64,000 nt of DNA from Streptomyces sp. NBC_01707 (lineage in GTDB: Bacteria; Actinomycetota; Actinomycetes; Streptomycetales; Streptomycetaceae). The notes beneath the pieces were generated by a model. The model worked only from the letters and a program-made list of their open reading frames with translations, was not told the origin of the DNA and did not search any database. This document shows positions 43,804 through 51,944 of the stretch, piece after piece. A program made the position numbers and the translations under genes. The stretch's first letter is position 1, and each line of letters opens with the position of its first letter. The stretch is from the NCBI RefSeq assembly GCF_041438805.1, contig NZ_CP109190.1, forward strand, positions 2,604,001 through 2,668,000, in the 5' to 3' direction.

Positions 43804-46200
43804 TTGCCCACAGCACCGGACCCTTCCTGCACGCCCCCGACTCCCCGGACGGCCTTCGCGTCGCCGTCCCCCTCCCGAAGAACTGTTCTCGCCACAGGCA
43901 CCGCGCTCGGCGGCGCCCTGGTGGTGGGCGGCCCGGCCGTCCCCGCCCAGGCAGCAGCCCCGGCCACCGCACCCGCCACCTCCGCCGCGCCCGTCGTGCA
44001 CTCCCCCGACGACAGCTGGCGCACCGTCCTCGACGACGCCGATCTGCTCTGGCAGAAGCTGCCGACGACCTGGTACGAGGGCCCGTACCTGGGCAACGGC
44101 CGCCTCGGCTCCGGCATCTACGCCGAGCCGGGTGCCACGGCCACGGCCGTCCGTTTCAACGTCCAGCACTCCGAGGTCCAGGACCACCGCCCCGAGTTCG
44201 GTTCCCTCTTCGGTCTCGCCCGCCTGCCGATCGGCCACTTCACCCTGGAACCGGCCGGCACCATCACCGGGATCGAGTGGTGGATGCGACTGCGCGCGGC
44301 CGAGCTCGAAGGCACGATCACCACCACCGCGGGCACCCTGAAGCTCCGCGCCCTCGTCCACTCATCCAGCGATCTCCTGGCCGTCGAGATCACCCCGAGC
44401 GAGGGTGAGCAGGGCTTCCGCTGGGTCTTCCACCCCGCCGACGCCATCAGCCCACGGGCCGACTTCAAGCCTCTGCCGGACGGTTACACGGGCAACCCGC
44501 CCCCCGTCGTCGAGCAGCACGGCGAGGTGACCGCCGCCGTCCAGCCACTGCTGGCGGGCGGCCAGCACGTCACCGCCTGGCGGGAGCGCACCAGGGGTGA
44601 CAGCCGCACGCTGTACGTCACCGTCACGCATTCCCACCCGAAGACGACCGCACGTGACCGCGCGCTGCGTACGGTCAAGACCGCCTCCGCCCTCCCGTAC
44701 GCGCTGCTCGCCACCCCGCATCGCTCCTGGTGGGACCGGTTCTACCGGAAGAGTTTCCTGTCTCTTCCGGACGCCCGGCTGCAGCGCTTCTACTGGATCC
44801 AGCTCTACAAGACGGCGTCGGCGGCCCGCAAGGACGCGCCCGTGATGGCGACCTCGGGCCCCTGGCTGGAGCCCACCCCGTGGCCGAACACCTGGTGGAA
44901 CCTCAACGTCCAGCTGGAGTACTGGCTGATCCACGGCTCCAACCATCTGGAGCTGGATGCCGTCACCCGCGCCCTGAGCGAGTTCCGGGACCAGCTCTCC
45001 CGCGAGGTCGCGGCCCCCTACCGGGCGGACTCGGCCGGCATCCCGCGCACCACCGACCCTCAGCTGGTCAACGGCGCGTCCGTGACCGACGGCGGCTACG
45101 GCGTCGGCATCCCCGGCCAGGACCCGCCCACCCCCGAGGTCGGCAACCTCACCTGGGCGCTACACAACGTATGGCTCTCCTACCGGCACACCATGGACGA
45201 GTCGATCCTGCGCGACACGCTGTTCCCGTTGCTGCGCAAGGCGGTCAACTACTACCTGCACTTCCTGGCACCCGGTACGGACGGCAAGCTGCACCTCCCT
45301 GCGACCTTCTCCCCCGAGTACGGCGTCAACGCCCCCGACTGCAACTACGACCTGATGCTGCTGCGTTGGGGCTGCCGCACCCTGCTCGACTCGGCCCAGC
45401 AGCTCGGCGTCCACGACCCGCTGACGGCGCGCTGGCAGGAGGTGCTGGCCAAGCTCGCGCCCTACCCGGTCGACGCCAACGGGTTCATGATCGGGGCCGG
45501 GGTTCCGTTCGCGAAGTCGCACCGCCACTACTCGCACATGCTCGCGGTGTACCCGCTGTACGAGCTGACGGGCGCGACGCCCGACGAGCGCGCCCTGATC
45601 GAGAAGTCCCTCGCCCACTGGGTGGGGTTCGAAGGCGCCCTGCAGGGCTACACCTTCACCGGTGCGGCCTCGATGTCCGCGCTGCTCGGCAAGGGCGAGG
45701 ACGCACTGAAGTACCTCGGCCAGCTGATGAGCCGCTTCATCCAGGCGAACACCATGTACAAGGAGTCGGGCCCGGTCATCGAGACCCCGCTCTCGGCGGC
45801 CCAGTCGCTGCACGACATGGTGTGCCAGTCCTGGGGCGGCACGATCAGGGTCTTCCCTGCGCTGCCCGCCGCCTGGCGGGAACTGACCGTCCACGACTTC
45901 CGTACCCAGGGCGCGTTCCTGCTCAGCGCGGTACGGGAAGAAGGCCGGACCCGCTGGGTGCGGGTGACCAGCGAGGCCGGCGCCCCCTGCGTGGTACGCC
46001 ACGGCATAGACGGCCCGATCGAGATCCGGGACCGCCACGGACGTCCGGTGAAGTACGAGGAGCTGGCGGACGGCACGGTGCGGATCGGCCTCCGCAAGGG
46101 CGACTCGGCGCTGATCACGGCCGAGGGCGACCGCCCGGACCTGACGATCCGTCCGGTCGCCCCGAACGCGGCGGCGCCGCGTTGGGGTCTGCCGGTCTGA
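43804..46200 (+). CDS. Tat-exported glycosidase, GH95-like (alpha-L-fucosidase-type fold)
   Basis: A 798-aa secreted protein. Residues about 25-51 are a twin-arginine signal peptide (PSRRTVLATGTALGG..., cleavage after AQA). An N-terminal beta-sandwich (about 70-300) is followed by an (alpha/alpha)6-barrel (about 310-700) with WNLNVQLEYWLIHGSNH, NYDLMLLRWGCRTLL and HRHYSHMLAVYPLY, resembling GH95 and related families. The substrate is unknown; fucoside- or galactoside-like sugars are possible. The start is TTG with AGGAG 6 nt upstream. It has its own promoter and no sugar-uptake neighbours. Confidence 0.75.
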   Translation: MPTAPDPSCTPPTPRTAFASPSPSRRTVLATGTALGGALVVGGPAVPAQAAAPATAPATSAAPVVHSPDDSWRTVLDDADLLWQKLPTTWYEGPYLGNGRLGSGIYAEPGATATAVRFNVQHSEVQDHRPEFGSLFGLARLPIGHFTLEPAGTITGIEWWMRLRAAELEGTITTTAGTLKLRALVHSSSDLLAVEITPSEGEQGFRWVFHPADAISPRADFKPLPDGYTGNPPPVVEQHGEVTAAVQPLLAGGQHVTAWRERTRGDSRTLYVTVTHSHPKTTARDRALRTVKTASALPYALLATPHRSWWDRFYRKSFLSLPDARLQRFYWIQLYKTASAARKDAPVMATSGPWLEPTPWPNTWWNLNVQLEYWLIHGSNHLELDAVTRALSEFRDQLSREVAAPYRADSAGIPRTTDPQLVNGASVTDGGYGVGIPGQDPPTPEVGNLTWALHNVWLSYRHTMDESILRDTLFPLLRKAVNYYLHFLAPGTDGKLHLPATFSPEYGVNAPDCNYDLMLLRWGCRTLLDSAQQLGVHDPLTARWQEVLAKLAPYPVDANGFMIGAGVPFAKSHRHYSHMLAVYPLYELTGATPDERALIEKSLAHWVGFEGALQGYTFTGAASMSALLGKGEDALKYLGQLMSRFIQANTMYKESGPVIETPLSAAQSLHDMVCQSWGGTIRVFPALPAAWRELTVHDFRTQGAFLLSAVREEGRTRWVRVTSEAGAPCVVRHGIDGPIEIRDRHGRPVKYEELADGTVRIGLRKGDSALITAEGDRPDLTIRPVAPNAAAPRWGLPV

Positions 46201-46350
46201 GCCACTCCGGTCGCACGTCGTCGTAGGACCACAGTCCGGTGCGACGGCCGACGGGGCGGTGGGGCCGGCGTGCGGGGCCGGCCGACGTGCCGGGAGGCCG
46301 GTCCCGGATGCCGGCCGGTGAAGGGAATGTGGCCCTCGACGAGGCCGAAG

Positions 46351-47703
46351 TCACCGGCAGTCCAGATGGCGCACGGCGTACGAGCGCCAGGGCCGCCACC
46401 GCTCCGCCCCGGGCGTCCCGTCCGGGTCCACATCGGGATCGCCCAGCGCCCGCATCCTGATCAGCGCCGCGGCTGCCGGACCGATCCCCGGCAGCCGCAA
46501 CAGCGCCCGCTCGGCCTCGTCGCGGTCGGCGCCGGCGTCGAGACGCACGGTCCCGTCCGCGAGCGCCGCCGCCAGTGCCCGCAGCGCCGGATCGTCCGCC
46601 ACGCCGGCCAGCACTCCCGGCTCCGGGAACACATGAGTCAGACTGCCGCACGGCACATCGAGGACCTTCCCGTACGTCTCCACGAGCCGCTCCGCCGCTT
46701 CCCGGCCGACGAGCGTCCGTACGGCGAACTCCTCGGGGTCCGCGGCGCCGGGCGACCTCAGCCCGGGGCGGGCTGCGACGCGCGGTGCCAGCCCGGGGTC
46801 GGCGCCGAGCCTCTCGTCGACGGCGTACGGATCGGCGTCCAGGTCGAAGAGGCGCCGCAGCCGCTGCACGGCCGTGGTCAGATCGCGCAGATCCGTGAGG
46901 TTGATCCTGGCGTCCAGCCATGCCCCGGCGGACCGCTCGTCGACGGCGACGACGCCCGAGCCGTACGGCAATCGCAGGGTGCGCCGGTAGGTGCGGGCAC
47001 CGCGCTCGCCGCTGACCTCCTCGACCCTGGCGACCGCCTCGCCGGCCAGCAGATCGAAGACCTCCCGGGCGGCGTACGGTCCCCGGTGGGCGAGCCGGAG
47101 CGGGATTCCGGCCGTGCGCGTCTCCCGCGCCCCCGCCCCCAGACCGGTCCCGGCCTCGGTCCGCAGCGCGCTCGGCGTGCGGGCGTAGATCTGCCGGATC
47201 GTGTCGTTGAACTGACGCACGCTGGCGTGCCCGGACGCGAACGCGATCTCGGTGACGGGCAGCTCCGTCGTCTGGAGCAGCACCCGCGCGGTGTGTGCCC
47301 GCTGGGCGCGGGCCAGCGCGACCGGTCCCGCCCCCAGCTCGGCGTTGAGCTGCCGCTGCACCTGGCGCGAGCTGTAGCCGAGCCGGTGCGCCAGCCCGGG
47401 CACGCCCTCCCGGTCGACCACGCCGTCACCGATCATCCGCATGGCACGGCCGACGACATCGGCCCGTACGTTCCACTCCGCGGACCCCGGGACGGCGTCC
47501 GGGCGGCAGCGCCTGCACGCCCGGAAGCCGTTGCCCTGGGCAGCGGCGGCGGTCGGGAAGAACCGGACGTTCTTCCGCTTCGGGGTGACGGCGGGGCAGC
47601 TCGGCCGGCAGTAGATGCCGGTGGTCTCGACGGCGAAGAAGAACTCCCCGTCGAACCGCGCGTCGCGGCTGCTCACCGCCTCGTACCTGGTCCGTTCGTC
47701 CAT
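46351..47703 (-). CDS. Ada N-domain / AraC HTH / AlkA-type glycosylase fusion with shortened C terminus
   Basis: A 450-aa DNA-alkylation repair/regulatory protein. The Ada zinc domain has four Cys (Cys32, Cys36, Cys63, Cys66), where the first accepts methyl groups from phosphotriesters. An AraC helix-turn-helix follows (about 80-185), then AlkA_N (about 195-310) and HhH-GPD (about 315-440; RLPGIGPAAAALIRMRALGDPD). After GDPD only 12 residues remain before WRPWRSYAVRHL, where family members usually have 30-40 including the catalytic Asp. It may therefore be a sensor without glycosylase action. No O6-methyltransferase domain is present. ATG at 47703 is supported by a preceding GGACGG. Confidence 0.8.
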   Translation of the reverse strand: MDERTRYEAVSSRDARFDGEFFFAVETTGIYCRPSCPAVTPKRKNVRFFPTAAAAQGNGFRACRRCRPDAVPGSAEWNVRADVVGRAMRMIGDGVVDREGVPGLAHRLGYSSRQVQRQLNAELGAGPVALARAQRAHTARVLLQTTELPVTEIAFASGHASVRQFNDTIRQIYARTPSALRTEAGTGLGAGARETRTAGIPLRLAHRGPYAAREVFDLLAGEAVARVEEVSGERGARTYRRTLRLPYGSGVVAVDERSAGAWLDARINLTDLRDLTTAVQRLRRLFDLDADPYAVDERLGADPGLAPRVAARPGLRSPGAADPEEFAVRTLVGREAAERLVETYGKVLDVPCGSLTHVFPEPGVLAGVADDPALRALAAALADGTVRLDAGADRDEAERALLRLPGIGPAAAALIRMRALGDPDVDPDGTPGAERWRPWRSYAVRHLDCR

Positions 47704-47786
47704 CACACCGTCCAGTGTGCGCCACCGGGCGGTGGCGCACTCGCGGTTTTCGGACGTCGACCCGGCCCCCCGATCGGAGCGCGGCG

Positions 47787-48959
47787 TTACCGCACCCGGC
47801 CCCGCTTCGCGTCCATGGCGGCCCGGCCCGCGGCTCCTCTGCGCTTCCATTCGCGCAGCATCTCGGACCGCACCCGGGCATCGGTCTTGGCCACGATGCG
47901 CTGGTTCTCGCGCAGCAGCTTGCGGAAGCTGTCGAGGCGCCGCTCGGAGAGCGAACCGTCGTCGATCGCGGCGAGCACCGCGCAACCGGGCTCGGCCTGA
48001 TGGGCGCAGTCCTGGAACCGGCATCGCGTGGCCAGGTCCTCGATCTCCGAGAAGACCTGGCCGACGCCGGTCTCCGCGTCCCAGAGGCCGACCCCGCGCA
48101 GTCCGGGTGTGTCGATCAGTACACCCCCGGAGGGCAGAACCAGCAGATTGCGGGTCGTGGTGGTGTGCCGGCCCTTGCCGTCGACGTCACGGGCGGCCTG
48201 CACGTCCATCACGTCGTCGCCGAGCAGCGTGTTGGCAAGGGTCGACTTGCCCGCACCGGACGCTCCGAGCAGCACGCTCGTGCCGCCCGAGACGATCGCG
48301 CCGAAGACGTCGAGCCCCTCCCCGGTGGCGGAGCTGACGGGCAGCACCTGCACGCCGGGTGCGACCGCTTCGATGTCCTGGACGAGATACGACAACGTGC
48401 CGGCGTCCGGCACCAGATCGGCCTTGGTGAGCACCACGATCGGCTGCGCCGCACCGTCCGTGGCGGACGCATCGTCCCGCAGCAGCGCGTCACCGCTGGA
48501 GCTGGACATGGCGAGCGCGAGGAAGCGCTCCACCCGCCCCAGGTCGAGCTCCACGGCGAGCGAGACACAGATGGCGATGTGGTCGACGTTGGTGGCGAGC
48601 ACCTGACCTTCGGAGCGCTGCGACGACGTCGAGCGCACGAAGGCGGTGCGCCGTGGCAGCAGCGTCCGTACGAACCGCGGATCACCGTCGGGGTCGACGG
48701 CGACCCAGTCGCCCGTGCAGACGATCCGCATGGGATCGCGGGGGACGACGAACGCGGTGTCCGCGCGGACGGTGCCGTCGGGCGTGACGACATCGCACTG
48801 GCCACGGTCCACCCGAACCACCCGTCCGGGCAGCAGCCCCTTTGCGGCGTGCGGGGCGAACTCGGCAGCCCAGGCGTCGTCCCAGCCGTACGGCGACAGC
48901 GGATGCGACGAGGACGGGCCGGCGTCGGGGGAGAGCGGGGAAAGCGAGGAGAAAGACAA
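47787..48959 (-). CDS. rsgA: Ribosome small-subunit-dependent GTPase A
   Basis: A 390-aa circularly permuted GTPase (RsgA/YjeQ) that matures the 30S subunit. An OB-fold (about 35-110) comes first. Then G4 (VVLTKADL), G1 (LLGASGAGKST) and G3 (DTPG) appear in permuted order. The zinc domain at the end has CRFQDCAHQAEPGC. A TTG at 48959 is taken as start because GAAGGG lies 5 nt before it; the reading frame is open further upstream without a ribosome site. A 23-codon ORF with a strong ribosome site precedes it by 64 bases on the same strand. Confidence 0.88.
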   Translation of the reverse strand: MSFSSLSPLSPDAGPSSSHPLSPYGWDDAWAAEFAPHAAKGLLPGRVVRVDRGQCDVVTPDGTVRADTAFVVPRDPMRIVCTGDWVAVDPDGDPRFVRTLLPRRTAFVRSTSSQRSEGQVLATNVDHIAICVSLAVELDLGRVERFLALAMSSSSGDALLRDDASATDGAAQPIVVLTKADLVPDAGTLSYLVQDIEAVAPGVQVLPVSSATGEGLDVFGAIVSGGTSVLLGASGAGKSTLANTLLGDDVMDVQAARDVDGKGRHTTTTRNLLVLPSGGVLIDTPGLRGVGLWDAETGVGQVFSEIEDLATRCRFQDCAHQAEPGCAVLAAIDDGSLSERRLDSFRKLLRENQRIVAKTDARVRSEMLREWKRRGAAGRAAMDAKRGRVR

Positions 48960-49023
48960 GGGAAACCCTTCGGAGGGTGGCCCCGGCAACGCGCACTCGG
49001 GCGCGGAGAAGTACGAAAGAAGG

Positions 49024-49095
49024 TCAGCCGGCGACCACGGGGGTGAGAACGATGCTCTTCCGGTTGTGGGCAGCGCCCATCGCAACGACAGTCAT
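49024..49095 (-). CDS. 23-aa small ORF in the rsgA leader
   Basis: A 23-codon frame starting MTVVAMGAAHNRKSIVL and ending VVAG, then TGA. AGGAGGTGAGG lies directly upstream, one of the strongest ribosome sites in the window. A promoter (49167-49197) lies about 70 bases upstream, and rsgA starts 64 bases downstream of its stop. It may be a regulatory leader peptide or a small functional protein; no family was recognised. Confidence 0.6.
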   Translation of the reverse strand: MTVVAMGAAHNRKSIVLTPVVAG

Positions 49096-49166
49096 CAATG
49101 TCCTCACCTCCTGGTTCACAGCACGGGCCGACACCGGCGGTATGTCCGCCGGCCGCAACGCTGCAC

Positions 49167-49197
49167 ACGATAGCCGGGGGCCGCCCGACCCCGTCAA
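49167..49197 (-). promoter_or_regulatory. Promoter of the small ORF and rsgA
   Basis: On the minus strand TTGACG (49192-49197), a 19-nt spacer and TATCGT (49167-49172) form a good vegetative-type promoter. Confidence 0.55.
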
Positions 49198-49277
49198 CGC
49201 ATTTTTCGCCCCAGGTCCTCGCGGGCGCATCTGTCCGGGGCGTTCACCGGAGTTGTCACGAAGTCTCGTTCGATCAG

Positions 49278-49424
49278 GTGAAACAGGCGGACAACGTCCG
49301 TTCCGTGGCCGTCATGGTGCCGGGCCGGCCGGTCGGCGAGGAGCTGCTGCCATCCTTCGCTGCGGACGAGCAGGTCGTCATGGCCTCCGCCCACTGTCTT
49401 CTGCCGATGCGCCCGCTGGGCTGA
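49278..49424 (+). CDS. Doubtful small ORF (48 aa)
   Basis: A GTG-started frame with GC-biased third positions (KQADNVRSVAVMVPGRPVGEE...), ending CLLPMRPLG. There is no convincing ribosome site and no known family. It is the only coding-like stretch in the ~300 bases between the rsgA promoter and the next gene; reverse-strand frames here are no better. Confidence 0.22.
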   Translation: MKQADNVRSVAVMVPGRPVGEELLPSFAADEQVVMASAHCLLPMRPLG

Positions 49425-49538
49425 TCCGCCCGGCCGGCCCCGTCCGATGTCCACCGCCCCCCGTCGAGCGGTGGGCGTCGTCGGTTCCGCCGCAGCACTC
49501 AAATGGGTCGGACCCAGCGTGAGTTCGGCGCGGCCCGG

Positions 49539-49742
49539 TCACTCACCGAGTGTCTCGTCGGACGTGCGCGCCGCGGGAACGAGACGACCCACGTAGGGCG
49601 GATCGGACTCGGGGCGCGGCACGCCCTGCTGCCTTGCCCGCCGGGCCGCCTCCCATTCGGCGAGCAGCCGGTCGTAGATGGGTGTGACGTCCTCCGTGTG
49701 CCGGTGCCGGCCACACGGGCGCTCACTGTCGTAGTGGTCCAT
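49539..49742 (-). CDS. Small hypothetical protein (67 aa)
   Basis: A 67-aa hydrophilic protein starting MDHYDSERPCGRHRHTED, with an amphipathic helix (TPIYDRLLAEWEAARRAR) followed by a Pro-rich tail. The IYDxLLAEWEA segment resembles small proteins common in streptomycetes with no known function. The ATG has AAAGG 7-8 nt upstream. It lies beside the rodlin relic. Confidence 0.5.
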   Translation of the reverse strand: MDHYDSERPCGRHRHTEDVTPIYDRLLAEWEAARRARQQGVPRPESDPPYVGRLVPAARTSDETLGE

Positions 49743-49972
49743 GACCGGCCTTTACCCGGTGCGGCGGCCGACCGCAGCCGGCACTACGGCAACCGGCCCA
49801 GTGCGCCCCTCCAACGAGGGTTTTCGGCGCGCCGAGGGCCGTCCCGCACCCCCTGGCGGATCGCCCTTGAGGGGCCGGTCCGTCCGGGCCGCCGAGGAAT
49901 GACTGCCGCGCGGATGAACCGGCCCCACAAAGGTGTCGGGGAAGCGCCGCCGTCCGGAGCGGCGAGGCTCCA

Positions 49973-50137
49973 GCCGTTGCCGTTGCCGTTGCCGTTGCCG
50001 GACGGGACCGTGATGTCGTCCAGGATGTGCGACAGGGTCTCGTCGCCCTTGGCCTGGGTGGAACTCTTCGTGCACTGCTGGTTCTGCGGCGAGGACAGGA
50101 CGTCGACGTCCTGGGCCGTGACCCGGGGCGCCTTGAT
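49973..50137 (-). pseudogene. Rodlin relic (C-terminal third only)
   Basis: The frame reads AQDVDVLSSPQNQQC, then STQAKGDETLSHILDDI and a Gly/Asn-rich tail, almost the same as the C terminus of the intact rodlin at 51.5 kb (QDVDVLSSPRNQQC, STQAKGDEQLSHILDSI). The signal peptide, the Gly/Ser-rich middle and the stop codon at the family position are missing; the frame runs on into unrelated sequence to 49784. DNA identity over the conserved part is also high. Four GTTGCC hexamers (49976-49999) encode the NGNGNGNG tail. Confidence 0.8.
49976..49999. repeat. (GTTGCC)4 microsatellite in the rodlin relic
   Basis: Four perfect copies of a hexanucleotide, coding Gly-Asn on the minus strand. The intact rodlin has only partial copies at this place, so this is likely slippage. 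Confidence 0.7.
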
Positions 50138-50275
50138 CAGCTGGCCACGGCGGGTTCGGATGTGACGCTTCACCCGAACGATGTCGCTGCCGTCAGGATG
50201 TTGCCGAATGCGCGGTCGCGACACCGGAGAATTGCCGTCACCGCGAACACATCGGGAGCTGCCGCTTTCGACGGA

Positions 50276-50566
50276 TCAGCCACCGAGGGACACTCCACCG
50301 AGCAGCGGAGCCGCGCTCTTGGCCGCACCGGTGGCCTGACCGGCGACCTTGGCGACGGCGACCTTCTTCTGCACCGAATTCGTGGCACCACCGACGGTGT
50401 CGACGATCGGGTCGACGCCCTTGGGGGGTGCGGCCAACACCTGGTCGACGCCGCTGTCGAGGCCGAAGCCGGGGGCCGGGGCGGTGGTAACGGCGAAGGC
50501 GGGAGCAGCCGTTCCGAGAGCAACCACGGAACCGGCGACAAACGCAGCGGTCTTCGCGTACTTCAC
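50276..50566 (-). CDS. Secreted protein sharing the chaplin signal peptide, function unknown
   Basis: A 96-aa exported protein in the chaplin/rodlin locus. The signal peptide (VKYAKTAAFVAGSVVAL..., cleaved after AFA) is nearly the same as that of the adjacent short chaplin (VKYTKVAAIAAGTLMAI..., AFA). The mature ~70 residues are different: no Cys, no chaplin motif, Gly/Ala/Val-rich with GVDQVLAAPPKGVDPIVD and an amphipathic Lys/Ala segment. The GTG start is used because AAGGG lies 8 nt upstream, as for the chaplin. It may be another component of the rodlet layer. Not recognised as a named family. Confidence 0.65.
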   Translation of the reverse strand: MKYAKTAAFVAGSVVALGTAAPAFAVTTAPAPGFGLDSGVDQVLAAPPKGVDPIVDTVGGATNSVQKKVAVAKVAGQATGAAKSAAPLLGGVSLGG

Positions 50567-50935
50567 TTTCAGGTTCCCTTCTGCAGCGGCATCTGTTCCG
50601 GTCGCGTCCCCGCGCCGCACAAGCCTTCTTTACCTGTGACCTCTGCCGCTTTCGACCTGGATAACGAATCGGACCCGGTCGGGCAACTGCGTGGCCCGCT
50701 CTTTCTGATGGACCGCTCGATCGATCGCATGACTATTCACCGGCACGAGTGTTGCGGGGGTTCCGCGGCCGGAATGAGTGGTGCACTGTCAGGTGCTCCG
50801 TTCCGCGCAGCTGTCCGGGTGTCCGCCTCCAGCCGCCGGCGCACCGCGCCTCGGGCGATGCGGAGCGGCTTCGGCCGTTCCACCGCATCCGGAAGCACGG
50901 CGAACGCGCGGAACGGAGCACGCGGAAAGAGGAAA
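50567..50935. other. Intergenic region between secreted-protein gene and chaplin terminator
   Basis: No gene was seen. It should hold the promoter of the 96-aa secreted protein. GATCGATCGC-type short palindromes occur near 50717-50728, but no -35/-10 pair close to consensus was found. Confidence 0.4.
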
Positions 50936-50968
50936 GCCCCGGATCGCGCACGAGGCGCGATCCGGGGC
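50936..50968 (-). terminator. Terminator of the short chaplin gene
   Basis: GCCCCGGATCGCGC and its exact complement form a 14-bp stem with a 5-nt loop, followed on the minus strand by a T-rich TTTCCTCTTTCC. It lies 37 bases after the chaplin stop. Confidence 0.8.
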
Positions 50969-51005
50969 GAACGGGCGGTGAGCCCTGGGCTCAGCCGACC
51001 CGCAG

Positions 51006-51239
51006 TCAGCCGTTGGAGCAGGCGTTGCCGAACGCGGGGTTCAGCAGACCGATCACGCTCAGCGTGTTGCCGCAGACGTTGACCGGGACGTGAATCGGAA
51101 CCTGAATGACGTTACCGGAAAGAACACCCGGGGAGTTGTTGGCCGCGCCCTCGGCACCGGAGTCGGCGAAGGCGGGAGTTGCGGCACCGATCGCCATCAG
51201 GGTTCCGGCGGCGATGGCGGCAACCTTGGTGTACTTCAC
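51006..51239 (-). CDS. Short chaplin (ChpD-H class)
   Basis: A 77-aa secreted hydrophobic surface protein. Signal peptide about 1-25, then one chaplin domain ([38 protein letters not shown]) with the two conserved Cys (56, 74) that form an internal disulfide. Short chaplins assemble into amyloid-like fibrils at the air-water interface and allow aerial growth. The GTG at 51239 is preferred over the ATG six bases earlier, as AAAGG is 7-8 nt from the GTG but next to the ATG. Neighbours are a rodlin and a signal-peptide homologue. Confidence 0.9.
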   Translation of the reverse strand: MKYTKVAAIAAGTLMAIGAATPAFADSGAEGAANNSPGVLSGNVIQVPIHVPVNVCGNTLSVIGLLNPAFGNACSNG

Positions 51240-51310
51240 TTTCATCCCTTTCTTTGACGGAGTCCGGAGCGGCCACGACTTTCGTGCCGCACGAGCGCAG
51301 TCCTGAAGGC

Positions 51311-51338
51311 TCGTAACTCCGCCACTACAATTCGTAAC
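51311..51338. promoter_or_regulatory. Direct repeat TCGTAAC, 21-bp spacing, in the chaplin promoter region
   Basis: TCGTAAC occurs at 51311-51317 and 51332-51338, two helical turns apart, about 70-100 bases before the short-chaplin start. It may bind a developmental regulator. Which one (BldN, BldM, WhiI or other) cannot be told from sequence. Confidence 0.35.
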
Positions 51339-51533
51339 GACTTAAGACCTTGCGCGAAACTCCCCAAGAAGAAGATTCTTGAGAATCCGCCCGAATGATG
51401 CAACTTTCGCTGCTCGGCGCAACCGCGGGGATCATTGGATTTCCCGTCGCGCCGAGAGACCGACCGGCAACAGCAGGCCCGAGCCACACGGAGGGAAGAA
51501 CCCCGGTGGGCCCGGACCCTCGGTTCGGCGGAC

Positions 51534-51944
51534 TCAGCTGTTGCCGGTGCCGTTGCCCGAGAGCACCGGAATGCTGTCCAGGATGTGCGACAGCTGCTCG
51601 TCACCCTTGGCCTGGGTGGAGTTGTCGGTGCACTGCTGGTTCCGCGGCGAGGACAGGACGTCCACGTCCTGGACCGCCACCGGAACCACGCCGACGAGCG
51701 AACCGGCGTCGACCTTGGCCGGCATGCCGACGCAAGGCTTGTTCAGGCTGCCCTGAACCAGGCCGAACTGCGGGCTCCAGTCACCACGGGTCTCGGAGTT
51801 GCCGAACGACTGCGAAGATCCGCTGCCGTTGACCGAGGTGGTGCCGGTGCCGTTGCCGATCGCCATCGCCTGCGGAGCAAGCGTCGCCGAGATACCGGCG
51901 ATGGAGGCGGCGACGGCGCCCGCAGCCAGGACCTTCTTGATCAC
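51534..51944 (-). CDS. Rodlin (RdlA/RdlB family)
   Basis: A 136-aa secreted protein organising chaplin fibrils into rodlets. Signal peptide 1-28 (VIKKVLAAGAVAASIAGI). The mature part has the Gly/Ser/Asn-rich N-terminus, QFGLVQGSLNKPCVGMPAKV and QDVDVLSSPRNQQCTDNSTQ typical of rodlins, with two Cys. The length is close to S. coelicolor RdlA (about 130 aa). GTG start with AAAGG 6 nt upstream. Streptomycetes often have two rodlin genes; the second copy here is the relic at 50 kb. Divergent from the long chaplin. Confidence 0.9.
   Translation of the reverse strand: MIKKVLAAGAVAASIAGISATLAPQAMAIGNGTGTTSVNGSGSSQSFGNSETRGDWSPQFGLVQGSLNKPCVGMPAKVDAGSLVGVVPVAVQDVDVLSSPRNQQCTDNSTQAKGDEQLSHILDSIPVLSGNGTGNS

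Noticed and set aside
50170..50275. AFGN-like sequence in another frame near the rodlin relic, taken as a chaplin trace
   Set aside because: Only four residues match and no chaplin core (GNxxQxPxHxPVN) is nearby; probably chance.
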